IMG/VR virus record: IMGVR_UViG_3300008111_002165
Coordinates: 1-63,352 of that record
DNA length: 63,352 bases
Reading direction: 5' to 3' (one strand)
Source of the DNA: a virus
Shown here: positions 8,628-15,687 of the stretch, in pieces
How the letters are laid out: the number at the start of each line of letters is the position of its first letter
Numbering within the stretch: position 1 is the first letter of the stretch
Made by a program: the position numbers and the translations under genes
Notes under the pieces: generated by a model
The model's database searches: none
What the model was told of the DNA's origin: nothing
Seen by the model: the letters and a program-made list of their open reading frames with translations, nothing else

Positions 8628-10103
8628 TTTAACTACCTTAACACCAGCTATAGGATCCCCTTTTGCATCTTTTGGTGAATATCCCTCAGGTCTGTCAGTT
8701 AAAACAAAATCCTCCGAAGGGTCTACAACTAATCCAGCGGAACTTAAAAAATCCCTATTTAGTAATAATGGGGTACTTTTTTCAGTTCTATCTACTAATG
8801 AGAACTTAACTTTCTTATATACAAGACCATTAAAATCTACATCGAGATTAACAACCGCTCTGTGGTGTATTTTTTCACCAACCTCAGCTTTTGATTGACC
8901 TACTATTTTATTTACAAATTCTTGATTACCTAGCTTCCAGTAAACTTTACCATCGGATTCTTCTATGCTGTCTGCATGTAAACTACAAGAAGTTGCTCCG
9001 TTACCTGTATCTAATTTACCTACAAACGTTCCTACTCCAGATATAGTTACCATTTCTCTAAATCCAGTAGTTTTCTTAGGTTTAACCCAGTTTTTCTTAT
9101 CTAAAAGAAAATCTACTACCATATCTGTTACGGGAATATCAGTTGTTTTTTCTATACCAGTAGTTCCAGGAGAGGCATTAACCTCTAGAACATAAGGTTT
9201 TTCCTCCGCTGATGTACTTTTTCCTTTTTCTACTATAATGTCTACACCACACCATAAACATCCGGTAGCTTTAGCAGATTCTATTGCTATTCTTTCTATT
9301 TCTTTGGAAAGCTTAACATTCTCTGTTTCACCCCCTAAAGAAAAATTAGTTCTAAAATCTCCCTCTATTTTTATTCTTTTCATTGCTGCTATGACTTTGT
9401 ATTCTCTACTTGCCATACCATCACTTTCTGCAACTACGTGTATTCTAAGATCGTAATCTGCATCTATTTTTTCTTGTAAAACTATTTCAGTCCCTGGTGC
9501 TAAGTGCCACAAAGCCTGTAAGGTAGAAACTAGAGATGGTCTAGAGTCTATCATAAATACACCTATTCCTTTAGTTCCTGATAGAAATTTACAAACAACT
9601 GGATAATTACCACCAACTTCTTCTACTGCTTTATCTATATCAGCTTCAGATGATATTAATGATGTTTTAGGAACAGGTATTTTAGCTAACTGTAATTTTC
9701 TTGTAGTCTGTAGTTTATCTTCACATATAATAACAGAATCATAGGAATTGACACATGGAAAACCTAGATCTTCCATCTTTTTAAAAAATCCCTTAGCTGC
9801 ATTGTTTTTTATAGAGGATCTTCTAGTTAATACTATGGTTCTATCCAGATGTATTTCTTGTTGTTTTCCTCCTCTGCTTGATATAAGAAAAGTTCCTTTT
9901 ATTGTTTTTTGAATAGATCCTTTTTCTGTATCTATTATTATACATCTAACTCCCTTCTCCTCACAGATTTTCATTATCTTATCTGTTGTTGGAGCATTTT
10001 TTAGACTTTTACCAAGTTTAGTAGTTAATATAACAACTGTTAAGGGTCTTTCCTTTCCTTTAACTCCCTTAAATACAAACTTTTCTAGTAATGAGTAATC
10101 CAT
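8604..10103 (-). CDS. RimK-like ATP-grasp ligase fused to RimB-type retropepsin-fold protease
   Basis: Numbering is from the in-frame ATG at 10124; I prefer the start at 10103 (MDYSLLEKF, residue 8), because the longer form begins only 5 bases from a terminator hairpin. The N-terminal ~340 residues are an ATP-grasp ligase of the RimK type: KFLSGTKGIGVF at 179-190 is the flexible nucleotide loop, VLQEKI at 215, DLRIHVVAE at 225, and VLEVNASPG at 312-320 holds the metal-binding Asn. RimK adds glutamates to a protein C terminus (ribosomal protein S6). The C-terminal part (358-475) matches the RimB/DUF785 putative ATP-dependent zinc protease, a retropepsin fold, with KLDTGNGATSCSLHA at 370-384 and LLLNRDFL at 453. 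One polypeptide therefore combines ligation with a protease fold. The upstream gene on the same strand encodes a polyacidic protein, an obvious candidate substrate. Confidence 0.85.
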   Translation of the reverse strand: MDYSLLEKFVFKGVKGKERPLTVVILTTKLGKSLKNAPTTDKIMKICEEKGVRCIIIDTEKGSIQKTIKGTFLISSRGGKQQEIHLDRTIVLTRRSSIKNNAAKGFFKKMEDLGFPCVNSYDSVIICEDKLQTTRKLQLAKIPVPKTSLISSEADIDKAVEEVGGNYPVVCKFLSGTKGIGVFMIDSRPSLVSTLQALWHLAPGTEIVLQEKIDADYDLRIHVVAESDGMASREYKVIAAMKRIKIEGDFRTNFSLGGETENVKLSKEIERIAIESAKATGCLWCGVDIIVEKGKSTSAEEKPYVLEVNASPGTTGIEKTTDIPVTDMVVDFLLDKKNWVKPKKTTGFREMVTISGVGTFVGKLDTGNGATSCSLHADSIEESDGKVYWKLGNQEFVNKIVGQSKAEVGEKIHHRAVVNLDVDFNGLVYKKVKFSLVDRTEKSTPLLLNRDFLSSAGLVVDPSEDFVLTDRPEGYSPKDAKGDPIAGVKVVKSNGNSEK

Positions 10104-10128
10104 AATGTATATATCGATAAACAAAGAA

Positions 10129-10153
10129 AAAGCCCGGAATCAATCTGGGCTTT
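10129..10153 (-). terminator. Terminator or attenuator between the acidic-protein gene and the ligase gene
   Basis: The inverted repeat AAAGCCCGG / CTGGGCTTT (10129-10137 with 10145-10153) gives 9 pairs including one G-T, with a 7-base loop. Read on the minus strand it follows the stop of the acidic-protein gene (10174) and ends in a T-run (TTTTTC), so it should end that transcript or reduce read-through into the ligase gene. Confidence 0.78.
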
Positions 10154-10173
10154 AAATATGTTTAATGGAAAAA

Positions 10174-10770
10174 TTATTTACCGAAGAAGTTATCGAATCG
10201 TATAACCTCTACTTCATTATTTTCTTCACCTTCTAATTCGGATTCATCCTCCTCTTCTGTGTCTTCTTCTTCTTCCTCCTCCTCTTCGTCTTCTAGGTCC
10301 ATGTCGTCCTCTTCATCGTCTTCGTCTTCTTCCTCGTCTCCTATATCCATGTCATCTTCCTCTTCATCCTCGTCTTCATCGTCTTCGTCCTCGTCTTCTT
10401 CTTCCTCGTCTTCATCCTCTTCCTCGTCTTCCATGTCATCTTCCTCTTCGTCCTCGTCTTCTTCTTCCTCGTCTCCTAGATCCATATCATCTTCCTCTTC
10501 ATCCTCGTCTTCATCCTCGTCCTCGTCTTCCATGTCATCTTCCTCTTCGTCCTCGTCCTCGTCTTCTAGGTCCATGTCATCTTCCTCTTCGTCCTCGTCC
10601 TCGTCCTCGTCCTCGTCTTCGTCTTCATCCTCGTCTTCTAGGTCCATGTCATCTTCCTCTTCGTCCTCGTCCTCGTCCTCGTCTTCATCCTCGTCCTCGT
10701 CTTCTAGGTCCATGTCATCTTCGTCCTCGTCTTCGTCCTCTAGGTCCATGTCATCTTCCTTTTTATCCAT
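10174..10770 (-). CDS. Extreme Asp/Glu repeat protein
   Basis: Of 198 residues, about 170 are almost only Asp and Glu, arranged in nine units that start with DDM (most often DDMDLED, also DDMEDE and DDMDIGD) followed by mixed D/E runs of varied length. The C terminus changes character: ELEGEENNEVEVIRFDNFFGK. The protein must be very acidic and disordered. T4 gp67 (PIP), a prohead-core protein, also ends in a long Asp/Glu tract, so a core or scaffold role is one option. Others are a DNA or histone-like decoy, a cation buffer in the head, or the acceptor for the RimK-like ligase encoded next. No LxE/IxE processing site is present. It lies 12 bases after the neighbouring small gene, so the two are probably in one minus-strand operon. 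Confidence 0.85.
   Translation of the reverse strand: MDKKEDDMDLEDEDEDEDDMDLEDEDEDEDEDEDEDEEEDDMDLEDEDEDEDEDEDEDEDEEEDDMDLEDEDEDEEEDDMEDEDEDEDEDEEEDDMDLGDEEEEDEDEEEDDMEDEEEDEDEEEEDEDEDDEDEDEEEDDMDIGDEEEDEDDEEDDMDLEDEEEEEEEEDTEEEDESELEGEENNEVEVIRFDNFFGK
10255..10765. repeat. Imperfect tandem repeat, pyrimidine-rich on the + strand
   Basis: The coding part of the acidic protein is built from TC(T/C/G) trinucleotides on the + strand, punctuated by nine TCCAT-containing unit boundaries (for example near 10297, 10346, 10431, 10481, 10531, 10571 and 10641). The strand bias is very strong over about 500 bases. Units differ in length by multiples of three, so slippage would keep the frame. Confidence 0.85.
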
Positions 10771-10782
10771 TTTTTATGTTTT

Positions 10783-11034
10783 TTATTCAGTTATTCCTAT
10801 TGAAGCAGCACTTCCTGATTCAGTAGCGCCATATCCTGGGTAATCTATTTTAGATGTTTTATTAAAAATAGCATCTTTATATCCCACATAATCGTATGCA
10901 GATTCGGGTGATATTTTATGTAACCCTGTTCTGTCTTCCTTACTAAGATTATCAGGATTCCAAGGATCGCTAACGACCTTCATAAAATCCTTATAGCTTA
11001 GGATCTCTCTTTTTTTTACGTTTTTCTGATTCAT
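10783..11034 (-). CDS. Small protein of unknown function
   Basis: This 83-residue protein has a basic N terminus (MNQKNVKKREILSYKDFMK) and a Gly/Ser/Ala-rich end. The SYKDFMK part recalls the SY.QF leader of the next upstream gene but lacks a Glu at a cleavage position. No domain is recognised. It lies 5 bases behind the stop of the upstream minus-strand gene (11040-11771) and 12 bases before the acidic-protein gene, so it is probably part of the same operon. Confidence 0.6.
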   Translation of the reverse strand: MNQKNVKKREILSYKDFMKVVSDPWNPDNLSKEDRTGLHKISPESAYDYVGYKDAIFNKTSKIDYPGYGATESGSAASIGITE

Positions 11035-11039
11035 CCTTT

Positions 11040-11771
11040 TTATTTATTAAATTGGAGAACACTGGATAAGCCAGATCTCATTGCTTGTGTATATATATCT
11101 GGATTTTTTTCACCAGCTGCTTCTATCTGTCCTTGAATTTTCTGTTTATCAGAAGTTGTAACATTACCACCAGATAAAACGTCTCCAAGTTTAAATCCAC
11201 ATATTTTATCGCTTATCATCTTCTCTATGTTATTCATGAAAGAAGTATTATTTATAGCGTTTGTTAAAGCCTCTCTTAATCCTGCTGCTATAGTTCCTCC
11301 CATTCCTTCAGTCATGTCTATTTTCATACCTAATCTAGGTAATAAATATTCTATTCCTCTTTCTTGTAATGTTTCAGATAAACCTTCTATAATAGCAGTA
11401 GCCCAATTTTTACATGATCCAGACCCGAAATATTTTCCTAGATCAGTAAAATGTACCTGCTCTATTACGTTTCTAATAACTTGGTAGAAAAAAGTTGGCT
11501 GTCCGTTCTCATCGAAAGGATCGATACCAAATTTTTGAGCTGCCCAATCTATTATATAATCTTTAAACGTGTCAGTAAAACCACCTCCTAAAGAGCTAAA
11601 AAATGAAGTAAATATATTTTCGTTAATTTCCTCCTCGTTTAAACCCTCTGATTGAAGTCTTAAATATTCGCTTTCTAACATATACATTTCATCTGTATAT
11701 TGGCTAATATCATATCCTCCTCTGTTAGATTTAGATTCCGATATAAATTGTGAATAACTTCTGATCACCAT
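11040..11771 (-). CDS. Internal head-type protein with T4-like capsid-targeting leader
   Basis: The N terminus, MVIRSYSQFISE|S, closely follows the T4 internal-protein leader MKTYQEFIAE|A: an aromatic residue, a spacer, F-(I/V)-x-E, then a small residue. In T4 this leader targets proteins into the prohead and is removed by the gp21 protease. A second run, LNEEEINENIF, followed by FFSSLGGGFTDTFKDY (residues ~55-72), resembles the post-cleavage motif of the coiled-coil proteins behind the capsid gene. The rest (about 75-243) looks globular, with GGTIAAGLREALTNAINN-type helices and three Cys, and no catalytic motif I can name. It probably enters the head and may be ejected with the DNA. Confidence 0.68.
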   Translation of the reverse strand: MVIRSYSQFISESKSNRGGYDISQYTDEMYMLESEYLRLQSEGLNEEEINENIFTSFFSSLGGGFTDTFKDYIIDWAAQKFGIDPFDENGQPTFFYQVIRNVIEQVHFTDLGKYFGSGSCKNWATAIIEGLSETLQERGIEYLLPRLGMKIDMTEGMGGTIAAGLREALTNAINNTSFMNNIEKMISDKICGFKLGDVLSGGNVTTSDKQKIQGQIEAAGEKNPDIYTQAMRSGLSSVLQFNK

Positions 11772-11790
11772 TTTGTTAATACTTTTATAC

Positions 11791-11797
11791 TATATAT
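11791..11797. promoter_or_regulatory. Divergent intergenic TATATAT box, candidate promoter
   Basis: The 37-base gap between the minus-strand gene ending at 11771 and the plus-strand start at 11809 holds TATATAT, palindromic in the middle and so possibly usable in both directions. Similar TATATA boxes lie before several other transcription units in the window. No -35-like partner is evident. Confidence 0.28.
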
Positions 11798-11808
11798 CTT
11801 TTTATCCT

Positions 11809-12237
11809 ATGGAATCTGATATATATGTAGAAATGAATAAAATATCCAAGATAGATAATTTTACATCTGATTTTAAATCTAAATATGGATTAGAAGCAGG
11901 TGGATCTTCTTATGTGGTAAAAAAAGATCTCTATGTGGAGGTAATATCGTCATATGAAATAGAAACAATAGGAGAGCCTAATATATTAAAACCTATATGG
12001 TCAAGAATAAAATTAATTAAGGACGATCTTCTGAGTGTAACTTCCCAAGGGGTTTTTTTAGAATTAAAAGATTTCGAGGGATTTTTAGAATGTAGACCAG
12101 AATCTTCTTCTAAGGATGGCGAGCCATCTTTCGATAAATTTGATAAGGAAAGTATATCTAAAATAGGAAAAGATATGATATCCTCTAATCCTATGACATT
12201 TGAGGAAAGAAAAAAACTTATAACGAATAGAATATGA
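11809..12237 (+). CDS. Unknown 142-residue protein
   Basis: I chose the ATG at 11809 (MESDIYVEMNKI). The reading frame also has an ATG at 11773, but that would add a leader overlapping the intergenic promoter region of the divergent gene. The protein has an alternating beta/alpha pattern (SSYVVKKDLYVEVISSYEIE, then a SRIKLIKDDLLSV segment) and an acidic C-terminal part. No family is recognised. Its TGA overlaps the ATG of the next gene (ATGA), so translation is coupled to a protein with a head-targeting leader, which hints at a head-related role. Confidence 0.6.
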   Translation: MESDIYVEMNKISKIDNFTSDFKSKYGLEAGGSSYVVKKDLYVEVISSYEIETIGEPNILKPIWSRIKLIKDDLLSVTSQGVFLELKDFEGFLECRPESSSKDGEPSFDKFDKESISKIGKDMISSNPMTFEERKKLITNRI

Positions 12238-12791
12238 GAAGGATATTTAATTTTAACCAATTTGTAAATGAAAGCAGTGCTGCCGGAAATATGGATAAAA
12301 CTTATAATATACCATTTAAGTATTCTTCCAATGATCCAAAAAATGGCTATAATAGCAAATCATTCGTTGATGACTTAAAATCTATTTTTATAGAAAAGCC
12401 AGAACTTAAAAAAGAAATAACCGAATTCATATCATCAACAATGAAAATTTCATCATTAGATGATCTTGCTAAAAAGACATTCTCTGAAATAATTAAGATT
12501 ATCCCTGAGATAGAAAGAATTATAGAAGCTGGCGAATATGAGCCTGAAACGAAAATGCCAGGAGGAGCTATTCTTTTTATAAGAAACAAGATTCTTAAAA
12601 ACGGAAGAGGAGCAGATTTTTATATCAACAGACACGGATCTAAAATAGAAGTTGTAACAGAAGACGAAGCTGGAGAAGAAAGAGTTTATCTTTTTAAGGC
12701 AGATAAATTTCCTTTTGATAGATTCGATTTTACAGATGAAGAAGTAGAGGAAACTAAATCTGTGATGGACGATTTAAAAGCTAATGCTTAA
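12234..12791 (+). CDS. Small protein with T4-like capsid-targeting leader
   Basis: The 185-residue protein opens with MRRIFNFNQFVNE|SSAAG. This has the layout of the T4 capsid-targeting sequence, with cleavage expected after Glu13 and a small residue following (V-N-E rather than the classical I/L-x-E). The remainder is mixed alpha/beta, ending in an acidic helix (TDEEVEETKSVMDDLKANA). A segment IEVVTEDEAGEERVYLFKAD looks like a beta-hairpin. No enzyme motif is seen. It is translationally coupled to the gene before it and overlaps the convergent gene by 11 bases. It is probably a packaged internal protein. Confidence 0.62.
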   Translation: MRRIFNFNQFVNESSAAGNMDKTYNIPFKYSSNDPKNGYNSKSFVDDLKSIFIEKPELKKEITEFISSTMKISSLDDLAKKTFSEIIKIIPEIERIIEAGEYEPETKMPGGAILFIRNKILKNGRGADFYINRHGSKIEVVTEDEAGEERVYLFKADKFPFDRFDFTDEEVEETKSVMDDLKANA

Positions 12792-13494
12792 ATCGAGTCA
12801 TTATAATATCTATAGATTTTTCCTTACTTAACTCTGTCCCGATTTCCATATCAATCTCATTGGATATGTCTGCTACTAATATACAGTCATACTGATCTGA
12901 AAAATCTCTTATGTTTCCTTTAAGAAATTTTTTTATTCCTTTAATATCACTAGTAGTTTCACATAGAGGATCCAATAACTCTGTCATTAATAAAGCTACG
13001 TTTTCTTTGTTTGCTATTTTAACTATAGAAAAAAACCAATTAAATATTCTCATGGTCCTTTCCTCTTTTTTTCTTATAACTAAAAATCCCTGGTCCCACA
13101 GATTGTATTTGGAACAATAACTTTCCACATCTACTAAAGAATTGTATTTCTCGTAAAAATGGCTATTCTCCTCTATGAATTTATCTATAACGCTTATAGA
13201 ATTCTTAGCAATCTCCTCTATCTCTCCTATAGAATCTAAATTTCTATCTAATATATTATAAAAATTATCATTCTCGTCTTCGGTCATTTTAGCTCTGGAT
13301 TTTTGGCTAAGCTCTGTATTTTTAACAAAGCTCTCTAAATCTTTTTTAATCGTCAATAGATGCTTGAAATTTTTTTCAAATCCATTTTCACCAAAGCTTC
13401 CTTTAACCTTCATTAGATATGCCATAAGCACGTAATACTTATATTCAAAATCTATAGGGGATTCTATAAACCAATAAGGCTTCATTTCTGCCAT
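12781..13494 (-). CDS. Unknown helical protein
   Basis: This 237-residue protein is predominantly helical and charged (KNTELSQKSRAKMTEDEN, IGEIEEIAKNSISVIDKFIE), with a C-terminal alpha/beta stretch (YDCILVADISNEIDMEIGTE). No signal peptide, membrane segment or known motif is visible. It stands alone on the minus strand, convergent with the preceding small gene and divergent from the glycan operon. Confidence 0.6.
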   Translation of the reverse strand: MAEMKPYWFIESPIDFEYKYYVLMAYLMKVKGSFGENGFEKNFKHLLTIKKDLESFVKNTELSQKSRAKMTEDENDNFYNILDRNLDSIGEIEEIAKNSISVIDKFIEENSHFYEKYNSLVDVESYCSKYNLWDQGFLVIRKKEERTMRIFNWFFSIVKIANKENVALLMTELLDPLCETTSDIKGIKKFLKGNIRDFSDQYDCILVADISNEIDMEIGTELSKEKSIDIIMTRFKH

Positions 13495-13648
13495 AAAATC
13501 ATTTTATGTTCTTTATTATATATAGAAAACAATTAAAATATCCCATTATAAAAAAATATTTCTTAAATACTGAAACTATCCTGCATACAGGGACTAAAAT
13601 TTTTACTCTGTAAATCCCAGGTTATGAATACTATCTTATCTTAATTCT
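13495..13648. promoter_or_regulatory. Divergent intergenic region before the glycan operon
   Basis: This 154-base AT-rich gap is the longest non-coding stretch in the window. It separates a minus-strand gene from a plus-strand operon of about 12.5 kb. TATATATAGAAAA lies at 13517-13529. I see no strong hairpin, tRNA or riboswitch-like structure. The promoter of the glycan operon should be here, but I cannot place it. Confidence 0.4.
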
Positions 13649-14272
13649 ATGAGCCCCCAGTTTTTAGTTATAGCATATTACACAGAAAGCACCTCTTACG
13701 AAGTTCTAGCAGAAAGTCTTAGGCAGTCTTTAAATCAATTTTCAATCCCCCATTATATAGAAGCAATAAACGATTTAGGATCATGGGAGAAAAACACACA
13801 TCATAAGGCATATTTTATCAAGAGTATATTAGAATCTAGAAATCAGGATATTCTTTATGTAGACGTAGATGCTAAATTTAAACAGTATCCAGAACTTATC
13901 CCATCCCTAGATTGTGACATAGCATATAGAACTCAGGACTTTAGATGGAGAGCTGATGAAGCATTGTCAGGTACACTATTCTTAAAAAATAATGACAAGG
14001 TAAAAAGATTTGTAGACAGATGGATACAATTAAACGAAGCAACACCGGCAGAAAGAATGAAACCTGAAACATGGGAGCAAAAAAATATGCAGAGGGCGCA
14101 AAGAGAAATGACAGATCTGAATTATTATAATCTTCCACCTGAATACACATTCATTTATGATCATATGAAGATGATGTATCCTGGTGTATCTCCTGTTATA
14201 GAACATTATCAGGAATCTAGAAACGTTCATCGTAAAATGAATTCAAACCCTAATTTCAGAATAAGAAGATAG
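13649..14272 (+). CDS. Glycosyltransferase-like protein (GT-A fold, DVD motif)
   Basis: The 207 residues show the layout of a small nucleotide-sugar-dependent transferase: FLVIAYYTESTSYEVLA at the N terminus, HKAYFIKSIL (about 52-61) and ILYVDVDAKF (about 68-77), whose Asp-x-Asp would bind the metal and sugar nucleotide. The segment DIAYRTQDFRW and later SGTLFLKNN match the acceptor-side pattern seen in phage GT-A proteins of this type. It is related to the genes at 15049 and 15684. It heads the glycan operon, and its stop is directly followed by the ATG of the next gene. Donor and acceptor cannot be told from the sequence. Confidence 0.75.
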   Translation: MSPQFLVIAYYTESTSYEVLAESLRQSLNQFSIPHYIEAINDLGSWEKNTHHKAYFIKSILESRNQDILYVDVDAKFKQYPELIPSLDCDIAYRTQDFRWRADEALSGTLFLKNNDKVKRFVDRWIQLNEATPAERMKPETWEQKNMQRAQREMTDLNYYNLPPEYTFIYDHMKMMYPGVSPVIEHYQESRNVHRKMNSNPNFRIRR

Positions 14273-15049
14273 ATGAAATTAGAATATGCAGTAGTTAGCT
14301 CTAACTCAAATCCTGAATACCTTGATTTTTGGCCTTATGTAGCTAGAGCATGGAAGAATTTAATAGGATTAGAACCTGTTCTTCTTTATATAGATAATGT
14401 GGAACCACCTTCTTGGGTTTATGAACACGGGAAGGTTTTTTATTTAGAATCAAGGAATGATTGGGATATTGCACAACAGGCACAATGTATTAGATTTTGG
14501 GCAGCAAACATTCTGGATAAGCCATTCATCATATCCGATATGGATATGCTTCCTATCTCAAAAGATTACTATATAAATCACGCTGAGTACATAGGAGATA
14601 CTGGTTACTATATAAATCACGCTGAGTACATAGGAGATACTGGATTAATATCCTATAGTTCAGATATCATTAAATATAGATGGTATAGGACCAATCCTCA
14701 ATATCCAATGTGTTATCTTGCGGGAGATCCAAAAAGTTTTTCAGATCTGCTAGATTTAAATGAAGAAAATCATTTAGATTTTCTTCTAAGATTAAAAAGA
14801 ATGAATCTGCGAAGTGGCACTGATCAGAAGTTTTTTTATAATCAGACTTTGAAAAAATCTGGATACTATATTAGGCATCTTGAAAGAGGCTGGATAGAAG
14901 AAAAATATGCTGCAGGAAGATTAGATAAGGTAATATGGCCTAAAAACGACTATAATGCACATGAATATATAGATTGTCATTTACCAAGATCGTACGGAAA
15001 TAATAAAATTATGTGCGATATATTATTTAACAAGTTGAATATCAATTAA
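14273..15049 (+). CDS. Glycosyltransferase-like protein (DMD motif) with internal tandem duplication
   Basis: The 258 residues begin LEYAVVSSNSNPEYLDFWP and carry FIISDMDMLPIS near residue 85, a DxD-type metal site of a GT-A glycosyltransferase. AQQAQCIRFWAA and CYLAGDPKSF match the pattern of this family. Just after the DxD site, 13 residues (YYINHAEYIGDTG) are present twice in a row, encoded by a perfect 39-base tandem repeat at 14566-14643. The frame is kept. The exact identity of the copies points to a very recent event or an assembly artefact. The donor sugar is unknown. Confidence 0.75.
   Translation: MKLEYAVVSSNSNPEYLDFWPYVARAWKNLIGLEPVLLYIDNVEPPSWVYEHGKVFYLESRNDWDIAQQAQCIRFWAANILDKPFIISDMDMLPISKDYYINHAEYIGDTGYYINHAEYIGDTGLISYSSDIIKYRWYRTNPQYPMCYLAGDPKSFSDLLDLNEENHLDFLLRLKRMNLRSGTDQKFFYNQTLKKSGYYIRHLERGWIEEKYAAGRLDKVIWPKNDYNAHEYIDCHLPRSYGNNKIMCDILFNKLNIN
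14566..14643 (+). repeat. Perfect 39-base tandem duplication
   Basis: Bases 14566-14604 and 14605-14643 are identical. The repeat encodes 13 residues of the glycosyltransferase beside its DxD motif and keeps the frame. No mismatches have accumulated, even at third codon positions. Confidence 0.97.
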
Positions 15050-15687
15050 TGAATCCTATTTTTATATCTTTCTATTCTGGTGATATCTATTATGAAAACT
15101 GCTCTAGAGCTCTTTATAATAAATGTAAATCCCTGGGGATAGAAATAGAGATAGAAAGGTCAGGAGGATATAGGGAATACTGGAAAAATACATTACATAA
15201 GCCATCTTTTATATACGATAAGTTAAATCTTTTAAAGAGGGATCTAGTTTGGATAGATGTTGATACTAATATATCTGAATATCATGAAGTATTTAAAAAA
15301 TGGGACTCTGATATATTATTTGCTAGTCATACTGGGGATCTCCAAGGTATCAAAGCATCCCCCCTTTGTATAAAATATAATGAAAGATCTTTAAGATTTT
15401 TGGAATCTTTAAAGGGTATATGTCTAGAAAAGATAGAATCTAATGATGTAGATTTTGATCATGATGTTCTTAAATATGATGTGCTTCCTAAATTTAAAGG
15501 TAAATTATGGGCAGATATTATGGGAAGTGAAGGATTTATAAATGAAGATTTCAGTGACGGAAGGGTTATAAGTAATGGTATATCTAGAGTTAGAGATAAA
15601 AATGTTTATACAAGAGATGTACTAAGAAAAAATATAAAAAGAACCAAAGAATTCGATTCATGTGTTTTAAAAGATTTTTTAATATGA
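15049..15687 (+). CDS. Glycosyltransferase-like protein (DVD motif)
   Basis: This 212-residue protein belongs to the same group as the next gene. NTLHKPSFIYDKL, LVWIDVDTNI and ILFASHTGDLQGIKASPLCI align with CCFKPSFIKSVI, IVWIDADTNL and LGLVSHNGSIDGFFASPLLL there. D-x-D (about residue 67) is the expected metal/nucleotide-sugar site. The start codon shares a base with the stop of the previous gene (TAATG), and the stop overlaps the next start (ATGA). Such tandem copies usually differ in donor or acceptor use. Activity is inferred from fold-level motifs only. Confidence 0.74.
   Translation: MNPIFISFYSGDIYYENCSRALYNKCKSLGIEIEIERSGGYREYWKNTLHKPSFIYDKLNLLKRDLVWIDVDTNISEYHEVFKKWDSDILFASHTGDLQGIKASPLCIKYNERSLRFLESLKGICLEKIESNDVDFDHDVLKYDVLPKFKGKLWADIMGSEGFINEDFSDGRVISNGISRVRDKNVYTRDVLRKNIKRTKEFDSCVLKDFLI

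Noticed and set aside
10259-10843. A long + strand ORF encoding a poly-Ser protein across the acidic-protein gene
   Set aside because: It is the reverse-strand reading of a TC-rich repeat. The minus-strand frame gives a protein with a distinctive non-repeat tail and lies in an operon, so the poly-Ser frame is a shadow.
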